Positions 28,101 through 41,800 of a stretch of 64,000 nt of DNA are shown in pieces. A program made the position numbers and the translations under genes. The notes beneath the pieces are model-generated. The model searched no databases. It worked only from the letters and a program-made list of their open reading frames with translations, and was not told where the DNA came from. The stretch comes from Metallyticus violacea (lineage: Eukaryota; Arthropoda; Insecta; Mantodea; Metallyticidae): contig CM060835.1 in assembly GCA_030762175.1 (NCBI GenBank), forward strand, positions 82,618,501 through 82,682,500. The letters are read 5' to 3'. Numbering within the stretch: position 1 is the stretch's first letter; every line of letters starts with the position of its first letter.

Positions 28101-31100
28101 ATATGACTGAAGTAAAGTAAAATATTAAAAGTCTGTCTATGTATATATGCTATATTTTTAGTTTATTTCTTTTCATTTGCATGCATGACACAAACATACG
28201 ATTGAATTGGCAATTTTTACTATTTGTTTCTTCATCTCTTTGGTTGGCATTACTGCAGAAAGCAATGTATAAGGAACAATCCTCATTTTTATCTGTCCCA
28301 GCTTCACCTTAACTGACCTGCATGGGTGGCCGAGGTCGTTAAGGCGTGGACTCTTGAGCGGGAGGTCTGGGGTTCGAATCCTACCAGACCATCATCTGTA
28401 ACTGAGGTTTTTTTTTTTTCCAGGTTTTCCTCAGTCCTCATAACTGGCAAATGCCGGGGAGGTACCCTAAACTTAGGCCTGCAACGTTTCATTCCTTTAA
28501 AAAAATCCTCTCCCAATATATAATTTCATCTCATTTATCATCAATGTTCACTGCCTGTGGTGCCTAAGTAGTAAAAATAAGCATTAAACACTATTAAAAA
28601 AAAACCTTTATAACTCTTAAACTACAAGATATGCATTTTTTATCCTAAATTAAATATGGCTTATACTGTCCTGTTGATCACTTCCATTTCAATTTCACTC
28701 TCTTTAAGAATTCTCACAAATTTTTTAATTGTTCATTCTCATATCTTTTAATGAACTGTTTTATTTCTTTGGAACATTTCACTCCATAAACCTCTTACTT
28801 TATTCATACCTTTACTTGAAACATTTTATGCAGTTCATTTTCTTGCTGATTGTAAATATATCCATACCCTGCAAAATATGATCCCTCATATGTAGCAGCA
28901 GTTTCCAAAATCCCAATTGGAACCAAGTAACCCTTTCTCTTGCATTTTTATTACAAACATTAATATACATTTCCTTAACTTGAAATCCTAATTGGAACTT
29001 GTATAGTGAAGCTAATCATATAATTAGGATCATTGTATGATTGAGCCAATAAAAGTGTATAGTTTGATTCAATCATGCAACGATGCGTTTCCTTATCTGA
29101 ACCCATTTTTAGTTTACTGTAAAAAACTAGCGATTTTCTCTCTCTGATGTGGGCAAATAAAACCTGCCAATCTTAAAATCTCTTCTTGCCCACACCCTCT
29201 ACTACTAAAATTGTCAATTAATTTCCAAAAATTTGCTTAACCATTCGCTCCCTAGTTTTCTCTAATCACACATTAATTGCCAACTTTTCTTTCAGATATC
29301 TCAAACTTTAACTTTCAAAATATCTTCTTCAGGCAATTACTAGACTCAAAACAAATACTTCAGTACTCTTTTCATTACCATTCCTTCAACACATGCCTTT
29401 CCTAACTTTAGCAGAACTTCTGCATTATCTATTTTCTGAGGCATTCCAAAAATTAACTTACAAAATTTCCCTTACATCATAAGTTCCCCCAATATCCATT
29501 CCATGTAACATTCAGTTATTTACCAAGTAACAAATTCTTTCAAACTATTCCATGCTCTTTTCAGGTGCCATATATAATCATCTCATCATAGCCAATTATA
29601 CCTTAAAGGCACGCATATTGCACTTACAAAAATGTTTTATTGAAAGCATTTGTTGTGTAATGGTTAAAACAAATGTAAAAAGGAATTTCTTTGCAGTTTA
29701 AATTATATAAATTTGTTTCCAGATACCTGACACTCTCATTGTTGAGTGAGGAAGATCAGACACGCACACATGTGTTCAGCACTTTCTTCTACAAGCGTCT
29801 TACTACACGCCCAGGCAAGAGAAGATCAAATTCAATAGAGGATGACCCCAAATTGTCTCCAGCAGAGAAACGGCATCGACGTGTTAAAGGATGGACAAAA
29901 CATGTCAATATTTTCGAAAAAGATTTTATCATTATTCCAATAAATGAGCAGTGAGTATTCATGCAATGTCAAAGCTACAAAAAATAAATGCTGCAGTTCA
30001 TGGGTTTCATATAAATTTTCTCTCTAGCAAAAATTGTGTACATTAGACATAGGTTGTATGGACTAAACTCTGTGCATGGGTTACAGCCTTTAGCCTCATT
30101 CTGTCATAACTGGTCACATTGAAATTTCCAGAACAAACTTAATGCTGATAGTTGGATGGTTAAACAGGTGTCTAGCAATGAAAACTACTGAATTAAAAGT
30201 TTTCCCATGCATAATTTATTTGTTATTTTTTGCAAATAAAAATATTTGTGTATGCATAATACTGCTTCGTATTGCAAAAACATGAATTTTAAGGAATTTA
30301 TGCACACACATAGTAAATAATTTTTTTTCCCCCCAAAATTAATAGGAAGTAAATAATTATTTTGGAATAAAATCAAGACATTGCTTTCTTTTTAGTTTTT
30401 CACTATAGAGTATTTATTATGGTCTTTATTTAACCTTTTCCCGGATATGGATGTGTATAGACCCTAGAGTATTGTGGGCATCTATCTATTTCCAACTGAT
30501 TTTCAACTTATAATTGTTTCAACATTTCTTTAAATATTAAACAAATAAATTCTATAAAATAGTTCAACATTACTTTTAAAAGCTGCATTTTGAATGATGA
30601 AGCATGGATAGTCACATAAGGGCACATTTCTGCATTCACTACAAATCATGTTGATTTCCTTGCATGTGCCTCTTTTGCAGGATAATGCACTTTTTGAAAT
30701 GGATGCAACTTTTTTCCTTAGACTGTATCCGTTTGGGGAAATGTTTTAGAATGGAGTTAGTGTGAACAAAATTTTATTATATTGTTTATAAATGTTTTTC
30801 TGTCAATCTCAGAGTAGCAGGGGTTTTAGACTTTCTATTCCCTTTGTGTACATGCCTCTTAATTTGGTAACTTGCAATTAAACTGCAACCAATTGATAAG
30901 CAAAAAGCACATATCTTATTGTTTTTTGTGAGTTTAGAGCTCTCCAAATTATCAAGCAATGGTATATGGTGATATCCAACATGTAAAAAAATAGGTTTTT
31001 GTACCTTTTACAGTTTTTCCTAAAGAGGGATATGCCTGCAATATCTAATCCACTAAATCAACTCCACCCTATTCATGTACAATATCAGGCTTGAAAATTG

Positions 31101-32818
31101 TAATTTTGTTTTTGGAATCTAACTTTTCTGTATTTGCATAACATTTTTTGAATTACAATTAGATAAAGCCATAAGTATATCCTTCTATCATGCCAGCAAT
31201 GTAAGTCAAAAGTGGAAGCTGACACACTTCTATTTCCCCTCTCTTTAGAGCCTGTACATTCATATACTTCAGGAATCCAATATGATTTGAATGTACTGTT
31301 TGACTGGCATTTGTCATTTTTTTTTTATATAAAACAATAAATAACTTACAGGGGAGCTGTACCAGTTGTCTAGATATACAGTCTTACCCAGATCAAGCAC
31401 ATGTTCCATGAGGTGTATAACTATGGAGCCAGATAACCCCAAGTCTTTTTCTCCTTTGTTGTCATTCCCTTTGTCAGAATAAATACAGCTGTTGTAGATA
31501 TACCCAGATTTTACTTTCACAAAGATCAAAACTTTTTATGCCAAATTGTTCAGTTTTGTTTTGATATATTGCTTCCAACCCAAGGTGCCCTTCCAGAGCA
31601 GCAAGATTTCTACAACAATCATCTGTTCACAAGGAAAGTAATTTTCTTTGAATTTTGAAATAAGGTAATAAAAAATAGGCCTAATTTTCAAGGGCATCTG
31701 CAGGAGAGGGCACAGAGGGGCTGTTGTCCCTTTCCCTGCTCAAGGTTTTTAAAATCATAAATTTCCATTTTATAGCCAAAACACTGATATTTTAAAATGA
31801 ACATAATGGATTAACCTTTATTTTCTTTGTTACTCAATTTTAAAAATTAGGTTGTTTAATTGATTTTTCAAACCTGGTAAATTTTAATCATATCCTTTCA
31901 AAAATATGTTGCCCCTCCCTCAAAAATGTTTTGCAGATGCCCTTGCTAATTTTTTGTAATTTTTCACTTATGTTTATTGTGAAATGAAAACTAAATAAAA
32001 ATGTATTCTATATAAATGATAAAGAAGTGTGTGTACTTTAACTTTATGTTACATCAAACATTTCTTTTCTTACAATATTTATTACATGCTGTGTGCTGGC
32101 TCAACTAAGAGCTTGCAAGGCTTCTAAACACAAGTGTTGAATAGTGATAGTGTTCAAGAGAAAAAATAGCAAACTATTTTAGCTACGCAAATTGCAATCA
32201 TACATGTAAAATACACCCCTCTTTCCCTTGTAGTTAGCTCATACTGCATTTAATGTTCTTTAATTTAGTTTTTGTTTCATTAAAATATGATATTGCTCTG
32301 CAATGCATAAATTTAAATTGCAGGCTATTTAAACACCTAGATCTATTTACTTGGTATCCGGAAACAGTCAGTGAAGGTTTTAAGTGGCCAACAGGCTAAA
32401 AAATGATTAATTTATGATTTTGTGTTTGAGCATAAATGCTTTAAAATTAAAAACTATGTTGTTCATTAAAATATATATTATTGTGTATATTAAATATTAA
32501 TTTTATTTGCAAAAACTGACAAATAAAATATTCAAGCATAACAATGATTCGAACCTACATAGTTCTTATTACTGGACATGTGTTTTTGTTCATTCAGCCA
32601 TCTGAGCACGCTTCTGCAAATACTTCTGTATATGGCATAACTTGAACATGATCCGAAGGCGCATTGTGAACCCAGCAACAGCAAATGCTACTAAAGTTTT
32701 CTGAATTAAAAATGGTTTCTGGCAGTTGTGTGTGTATGTGTTTTGTATGCTCTTTCTTTCTTTTTTTTTTCTTTTTTGCTCCCTCTCTTTTTCCCAATTT
32801 TATATTATCATTATCATC

Positions 32819-32886
<68 letters not shown>

Positions 32887-35800
32887 CATCATCATCATCA
32901 ACATCATTTTTTTTTTCTTTTTCTTTTTCTTCTTAGGGTGTACAATCTTGGAATAGTTTTAGTAAAATTGCTAAGCCAGTTATTTTCATTTCAATGGGAA
33001 TTCAAAGTAGTAATGGAAAACACTTTTTGAACAGTTAGTCTGATATTCTGTTCCCTAAACTTTAAAATGTATTTTTAGCAAAGTGCTTATTAATTTCATT
33101 ATAGATATGTGTTTATAGGGAAGAAAACCTATTTTTATTCATAATTGTTTTCTCTGCCTTTCTTTTCGGAAACCTAAGCCTGATACTCAAAGTACTTTGA
33201 AGACAAGGGGGATGGAAATTGAAGTAAATTAAATGAATAGGACAGATAGTACAGTTGCCAATGTGAATCTTTTAAGGGTGCTTGGAGAAGGGGTAGGGGA
33301 ACAAAAATACATAAATTGTGTTGTTTAGGGCAACAACTGGAGTTTGAGAGCAATCTTATGAACTCAGCACATTGTACACCAAGTTGCACATGGAAAAAGT
33401 ATTGCATATTTTTAATAATGAAACTTTAGGCTATTAAGATTATATATACTGCGAGCTATGAGGCCTTTTACATAGGGTGTAGCTGTATAAATGTGTGGTA
33501 AGAGCAAGTTCGTTTGGAAAAAGGAATATCAATTTATAACTTGATTTCAGTTTTTTTAATGTCATATATTCTGAAAATCTGAACAGCTCATTCCTTAAGC
33601 ATAACAATAAAAATCCATCATAATTATATTCAAATTTCTAATTTAATTTAAATTCTGACATGATATTATAGTTATTTGTATACATAGTTATATTTTTTAA
33701 GTGTGTACTATTATTAGCTAGGAGTTACATACTATTAATAGATATAAACATTGACTAATATGGTTCCAACAGAATTTTAAAAAATTAGTAACTAGTATAT
33801 TTTGAATGCCCATAGCTGTCATTGGTTCCTGGCTATAATTTGCTTCCCTGGACTAACTGGACCAGTTAGGATGTCAGACAATATACCTGTGACTCTTCCG
33901 AAGCCGAAACCCAAGAAATCTCATAAAAGTAAGTAGAATGGGGAAAAACTAAAACACAATATAGACAAGGCATAGCATATTTTTATTGTATGGAAATGGA
34001 GCCATGAGATACAATATTGGTTCCATTATGTTTTTAAATATACTAGCTTTAAAATATTAGCTAACGCAATATCTCTGTAAGCAGCCTATGTCACACAGTT
34101 GGAGACAGCTTTTCTATTATCTGCTATGATGACCATTAACCTTTCAGACTGCTGCTAGAACATCATTAAACTAAACTGAATATTGCCTTCTAATAAACTA
34201 TTTGGATGCCCGTTATCTTAAAAATAACAAATTACATTAACTAAAGGTGGTATATGAACACTTTCACTTGTTAACATGCATGTACTTTAATTACTAAAGC
34301 ATAACTTTTTTTTTAAAAAAAAAAAAAGGAGGAGGTTGTGTGCAGGCATAAGATGTTCAATCTCTATCACTGAACAACTTTCTATTTTCCCATTAGAATG
34401 GACTTTGAAATTCAACTTATCATGCCCAATCTCTAGCTGTAAATATTCAATGTTCTGAAATCCTAGTGCTAAAATTCTAAATTTGATCAAGAGAAAATTT
34501 TTAATTTCTGCCTAAATAGTGGGAAAGAGAATGGACATCAGTAAAACTTAATAGCATTATCTATGACGTAGGAGGTGCTAGTTTACACTTTTGGTAGAGA
34601 GTAAAGCTCCACTTAACGGCAGTGCAAAAGTAAAACATGTCATGTAACTGAATTCAGGATACATAGCCTAGACTTCATTATGTTCATATTTGTTGAAATT
34701 TTAATTCATTAGGGTTATTAATGTAGCTGCTAAATATTTAGATAAATTTACTACTGGAAATATTGATATATTGTCATGACTAAAGTTGTGACTTAGGGGG
34801 TTGCTACTTAGGAGGGTGATGGTAGAGATTTAAATTATATCAACCAATGAGAAAGTACTGTGTAGGTGTATGACCCTTTCCAACACTGAGTGACAGATCC
34901 AAGATCAGTATGTTTTGCTGTTACCAGGCAGAGGTTAATGTCACTATAAAATACCGTGTAAGCAGCCTTTGAAGTGAAAGTGAAAGTGAAATTTCAGTGC
35001 TACACTGAAATTCCTAAAGTGATCACGTTAAAGAAAATATGAATATAAAGCCCTTTAGCTTCCAAAAGTGTTATTTGCTACACCTCTCAGCAGCACATGC
35101 GACATAACCCTGCCAGGTAAGAGATACTAAGGACAAATAAGTGAAATGGTCCACCGGGGGATAAAACGTACAATCGTTTAAAAAAAAAAAATACACGTTA
35201 AAGTGTAGGTATGCAGATGTATAAAAAATGAAAACGTACATATTTATAAGGAGCAGGGACAAATGAAAATGGGAAGATGTCGACTTCATATCATCATCCA
35301 AAGAACAGTCTGGAGCATACAGAGGCTGTGACATGTCATCATCCAAAGAACAGTCTGGAGCATACAGAGGCTGTGACATGAGTAAAATTGATCCAGCCAA
35401 GTTCCACACCACACACACCTAATATGCACTGCCTCAAACACAGGAATGTTCTCTAGAAGATAAGAGCCAAACCGCGGCACTTGCAAGGTGCCAGATAGAG
35501 AATGCACACGGAATGTTCATTGATGAAGTGTCCTAATGATATACAGGCAGAACAAGTTTGCATCCTTGCCAGGAAACATAAACATCACTGCCACCAGCAG
35601 CACATATGACTATTCAGATTGATGAACTAGGCAGATATGTCTTCCAATGAGGTGCAGGAACCAAATATAACAATGGTATATGGCGCCACAAAGAGAGGTA
35701 TGCCAGGGCAGACTTGCCAGCAATAGGTGCCATTGCGGTGCATACATGAAACATGAAATGTAGTCAGGGTTAAAACAAAGTGCAGGGGAGAAAGATAAGG

Positions 35801-38789
35801 AGAGAAGGGGTCCTAAACTGATATGAATAAATTTTGAGGAAAATAGGGTGAAACAGGACCAATAGCATCAGGGGAAAGGAGGGAGATATAAAGGGTAGGA
35901 ATGAGTTGCTACAGTTTTTTTTTTTTTTTTTGATTGATTTATTTATTTATGGATGCTCTTTAACATCTCAGGTCATAGCATCCCATTCAACTCAGGGCTT
36001 GAAATGGCCAACAAATTTTGCTCAGAGGCCTCTTTTTCAGGCTTGAGGTTCTTTTTCATGCCGTAAATGTACGACACGGGACCCACGGCTTTACTTCCCT
36101 TCTGAAGGAAGACATACTTAGGATTTTTATGCCCGAAAAAAATCCATCAGTCCTGGCCAGGTTCGAACCTGCGTTCTTGGGCGTAGGAGGCAAGTATGGT
36201 AACCACTACACCACCAGGACCGACAGTTACTACAGTGAATGGACAGCAAGGAGAGGGGGAGGGGGTAAAGGTGCTATCCTTAAACCTAAGATTGCCATAT
36301 TATATCTGGTAGATTTGAATATGTGTGTAAGCATAAATGTTAAAATAAAAATAAAACTGTACATACAAAGAGGAAATGAAAGAAACTTGATATCAACTCT
36401 CAATAGATATACCAAAACAAATTAAAATGGGACTTGATCACAGAATGGCATATGTACATCAGAATTACTATTCTGGTTCAATATTAAACTGTATTTTATA
36501 TATTTGGTCAATTTATCATGTATTTGGGGGGAATTTTGTTACGACTAAAGTTGTGTCTTTGGGGGTTGCTACTTAGGAGGGTGATGGTAGATTCAAACCC
36601 CATTAGGCCATGCCAACTCAATTTATTATAAAGGAGGCAAGTCCCCAATCTGAATTGTGATTACAAATGATAGCCCTGACGGGCCCTTACCTTTTAAGAA
36701 GCTGTCGCTGTAATGCTGAGGGTGTAGTCAGTAGGTCGCTCTCCAAAGACGACGGGCAGAAGGCAGAAAGGCAAAGACAGACAAAGACCAAAAGACCCCG
36801 AGCCATAGCTCTGGTTCCCCTTATATTGTTTTACGATTGCCATAGGGGGGGGTCTCTGCATGCGACAATAACTATGCCAAATATGGCATGCCACCACCTT
36901 AGATTTAAATTATATCAACCATTGAGAAAGCACTGTGTAGGTGTATGACCCTTTCCAATACTGAGTGATAGATCCAAGATGAACATGTTTTGCTGTTACT
37001 GGGCACAGGTTAATATCACTATAAAATACCATGTAAGCAGCCTCTGAAGTGATTGACCACTACACTGAAATTCCAAAAGTGATCATGTTAAAGAAAGATA
37101 TGAAATATAAAGCCAAATGAATTTAGCTTCCAAAAATATTAATTTGCTACACCCCTCAGCAATACATGCGACAATATCTGGAAATATACAAAACTATGTT
37201 TACGGAATTGTGTTTGTGAAACTTAAAGAGAGTTTTAATGTGACGACATGATTTTTAGTGTTTTACTTTAAATCAAAATAAGATTATACAAAACTATGTT
37301 AATATGTAGTGGGTTGTAGAACTAAACACTGTTACAGCTTCATTAATTTTAGTGAAAGTGCTGTAAGAGTGTTTAATTCAACATTCTTACAGCTTAAAAT
37401 TGTAAGCTATTTTAAGAAATACAAAACTATTAATGTAAAAACATGATATAACTCCTTTACACACTTACCTAAGCATGCAACAATTGCAGGGCTATACCCC
37501 AGAAGATTGAGATATATGCAGACTTTGGTGTACAGTACTATAACATATTTAGTCAGCATATTGCTGTGATCCTTTGCTGTTTTGGCTTATGGGATACATA
37601 TTCCTGATTTTTTATGACTGCAATTATGAGTTAATGAAATCTAATTGTGGCAGTACAATGGATAAATTCATGCATAAGAATTTATTTTTAAACATACAGT
37701 TCTTGAAAATATCCTTGAGATATCAGAGAAGACAAAAGACTTATGAACATTACTAAGATAAATATTAATTCCATTTGGAATTGAACACAGTGAAACACCC
37801 ATTAATAATCTCTTCTGAGTCGGATATTTAGAACACTGTTCCTGGTTTCACTTACACTTCACTGAGACTTGCTCAGGGCATATGTTTCATAGAACTTTGT
37901 CCACTTCATCAGCTGTTAAACGATTGTTGGATCATTAGTAGAAGCAGAGTAGGTAGGTACCCGGGTTGACTCTGGTGGCCTAATGATAAACTTTAATAAA
38001 GTGCTGTCTGCTTCCGGAATGTCAAAATTCATAAGGTTACGCTCATGTTATTTTATAAATCCTTTCCTTTATAAATCCTGTTTAGTTCTTTTGGTTGTTG
38101 AACAGTTTTTAATGACTTGATGCCTTTTTCTATTTCATGGTTTTCATTCCAAAATTGTGCTGCCACAGCTGATTTATCCATTTGTTTATAACAGATGTTT
38201 CTCCAATGGTTCTTCAACCTAATGTCTATTTCTCTTTGTCTTCCCTATGTAAATTTTTTCACAATCCTTACAATTAATCTGGTAAATACCAGATTTTTTC
38301 CTCTTTGGGCCTGGAATCTGTTTTGTTTAATTTCAATAATTTTTTTTACACTGTGTCTTTTTTGAGGTGCTAGATATTGTACTGCTTCAAAATTTTTTGA
38401 AATTTCTTATTGGCTGATGGGTGGTAAGCAAACGTTTTAAATGTTTTTTTTCCCCGTGATAACTCACTCAAAGAAGTTATTTATTTAATTCTTTTTTGTT
38501 TCTGGAATCTTTTAATTTTTTGGTTAATCATCTGTTTGTTGACCCATTGGATTTAGCTGCTTACATTTAACTGTGAAAATGTTCCTGAAATTTCTAGAGA
38601 ATTCAGTACAGTCTTTTGGGATTTATCCCATAATTGCAAAAATATTTATTTACATTTATACACATTTTTCTGCCATTTTCAATGTCATATTTGTATGAAT
38701 CAGCATTTTCTACCATCAAAATAGTGAAATCTAAATAATGGAACAGACTGCTGCACCTTGAAGATGATTTACATGTTGGCCTGTCAACC

Positions 38790-38827
<38 letters not shown>

Positions 38828-41800
38828 CTCTGTAAAACCTATCAAGCTCATACTTTACATTAATTTAAGTAGTGAGTTTTCAAAAATGATAATAAAACCA
38901 TTTTATCACGTGTCAGGTATAGATAGGTTGCGATTTTTTACACATACCTTTGTTTTGTTGTAATCGAATCAAGTTGCTTGTTTTTTTAGAATTTTCGGTT
39001 GCATGTTACATTAGCCTATCCACACCGCTGGATATCCGACACTACATAGAATTTGTTGTTGTTATCATTAATAACAATAAAAAAAATAATGCTGTGATAT
39101 CGTAACTTGAATATGAAGCAGTGATCGTCGCATGTATAGAGTTCGAGTCACTCGGATCCGAGAATGTGTGGTACGAACTCTCCGTAGTTGCCAATACTGT
39201 AAGAGCTGCAGGATGATGACATAGATGATAGCCATTGCGAAGAATGGGCCAGAGTTGCCATTGCTGTCACTTTTGACACCTACAAGGAAGTGGACGAGAG
39301 ACTGTTTTCAAATTTGGCTTTCAAAATGTTGATCAAGTTTGCGACGAATTGGGAGGAATCACCAGTGTTTTCAATATGGGGAAACAGAATGAGGAAGAGG
39401 GGGAGATTATGCAACAGCCGAAGCTATGAGAGCATGTGAAACTATATTCTATGCATATTGCAATGATGGTATGGACGTAGTGAGCAACAGAATGCTTTGA
39501 ATGCTCAAAATTCATTTTGCATATAGCAGCAAAGAAGCAAATGTCAGTTAACCACCTTTTTCAAAGAAACTGATAATTTTTGGATTTTGTTGATTTGATT
39601 TATTTATGGAAGCTATTTAACATTTCTGTCATCAGCGTCCTATTCAATTTAGGACATGAAATGATTGATAAATTTTGCTTAGAGACCTTTGCTTTCAGGC
39701 TTGAGTTTCCTTTACATGCGTAAATCAACGATAGAGGCCCTTGGTTTCACTTCCCTTCTGAAGGAACCATACTTGAGATTTTTATGCCAGAAAAAGAAAC
39801 CATCAACCCAGGCTGTGATTGAACCTGGGACCTTGGATCTACAAGGCAAGTATGGTTACCGCTAGACCATCAGGATGGACAACAAAATGTAAAATATATA
39901 AACTGTAACATGTAAAATTGATGCAAATTATAGTGTTTGCTTATATACGGGCTTTATTTATATATGAACATATTTATGAAGTTACCATATCTCTTTTCCA
40001 TATACTTTTTATATATATATATATATATATAACTGGTCTCTTCAAAAATAATGAATCTAGATTCTACTGTATTATGAATAAATGAAGTGATGGATACTAC
40101 AGGTATGGAAAGAAAGATTTGAGGGAGAAATTTTAATAAGGAAGGATATTAAAGAGGTCTTTGTTTAACGTTTTTCCAGATAATGGACATGAACAGATAC
40201 CCATAGTAAAATGGTCCCAAGCGATAGGAAGTGTAGATCTGTCTGGCAACACTGCAAATCAAATGATTTTCAACCCGTAATTGTTTTAACATTTCTTTAC
40301 ATAATAAACTTAAATAAATTCTACATATTAGCTCAACCTTAACCTTAAAAAAATTGCATTTTGAGTGATACACCTTGAAGCATGAGTAGTGATATAAGGG
40401 CACATCGGTGCAGTCACCACAAATCATGTTGGTTTCCTTGCATGTACCCCTTTTATGGCATACTGCACGTTTCAGAAATGAATGCAACTTTTTTCCCATA
40501 CATGTATCCTTTTGAGGAAATGTTTTTCCATCAATCTGAGGGTAGCAGGGGTTTTAGAAATTCTGCCCTCTTTGTATACAGGCCTCTGAATTTGGTAGCT
40601 TGCAATAAGGCTGTGAGCAATTGATAAGCAAAAATCAGATATCTTATTGTTTTTTGTGAGTTTAGAGCCTTCCAAATTATCAAGCAGTGGTATATGGTGA
40701 TATCCATTATGTAAAAAAAGTTTTTTTTGTACCTTTTACAGTTTTTCCTAAAGAGGGATATGCCTGCAATATCTAATCCACTAAATCAACTCCACCCTAT
40801 TCATGTACAATATCAGGCTTGAAAATTGTAATTTTGATTTTGGCATCTAGCTTTTCGGTATTGTGCATAAAATTTTTGAATTGCAATTAGATAAAGACGT
40901 AACTATATCCTTCTATCATGCCAGCAATGTAAGTCAACGGCTGAAGCACACACACTTATATTTCCTCTCTCTTTAGAGCCTGTACATTCATATACTTCAG
41001 GAATCCATTATGATTTGAACGTACTGTTTGAATGGCATTTTTCATTTTTTTTTATATAAAACAATAAATAACTTATAGGAGAGCTGTACCGTTGTCTAGA
41101 TATACCGTTCTACCCTGATCAAGCACATGTTCCAAGAGGTGCATAACTATGGAGTCAGATAACTCCAATTCTTTTTCTCCCTTTTGTTAGTCCCTTTGCC
41201 AGTGTAAATACAGTTATTTAGGCGTACCCTAATTTACTGTCACAAAGATCAAAATTTTTATGCCAAATCTGGCCTGTTTTATTTTGATATATTGCTTCCA
41301 ACGCAAGCAGAGCATCAAGATTTCATCAACAATCACCTGTTCACTAGGAATGTAATTTTCGTTGAGTTTTGAAATCAGGTAATCAAAAATAGGCATAATT
41401 TTATTTATCATTTATTTTGTGTGCCGGGGAAATGAAGAAGCTGCAACTTGTTTGGCATGCATCTTCCAAAAAATGGAGTTGCTAGCATGTCATCTGTAGA
41501 CCAGTGCATGTCTAATATAGGTTTTCGAATAACACCCATGAGAATAATTATGGCCAGTAGCCTGTATATCTCATTCTGTGTTACATCTGAGTTCTTTTGC
41601 AACCTACTTTTAAGTCCTAATTTTGAGATGAGATCTTCACGTACTTTAAGCTTATATATATTTGTTTCAGTAACTATGAGAGACACTAAATCTGCAGTAA
41701 AAAACTTGGTAAAAAAATCAATTGGTTGGCTGTCACTTGTGCGCTGTGTATGTACAACCTCATACATGAGTTGTACTCCGAAAAACATGTCTTTTTGTGC

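Larger units (their letters stand above)
34772..37173 (+). mobile_element. Non-coding LTR retroelement with unequal LTRs
   Basis: Two direct repeats, 34772-35104 and 36537-37173, both beginning TGT and ending GCGACA, flank a 1.4-kb interior. The flanks carry a 4-bp ATAT duplication (34768-34771 and 37174-37177). A polypurine-like tttggggggaatttt sits immediately before the right LTR. Each LTR contains a ctataaaatacc TATA-like box. The interior encodes no gag, protease or RT that I can see, so this looks like a non-autonomous (TRIM/LARD-like) element, and it holds a SINE family 2 insertion. The plus orientation is inferred from the purine tract; I could not identify a convincing primer-binding site after the left LTR. 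Confidence 0.85.

Noticed and set aside
28316..28395. A possible functional tRNA-Leu gene
   Set aside because: Boxes A and B are present, but no complete cloverleaf follows, and the SINE body and A-rich tail continue directly; several diverged copies exist in the window.
32685..33030. Three overlapping open frames with poly-Leu, poly-Ile and poly-Tyr
   Set aside because: They are the three frames of the (TTA)n microsatellite.
36667..36948. A 93-codon + strand open frame
   Set aside because: It lies inside the extra segment of the right LTR, has no motif and no start context; composition alone explains the frame.
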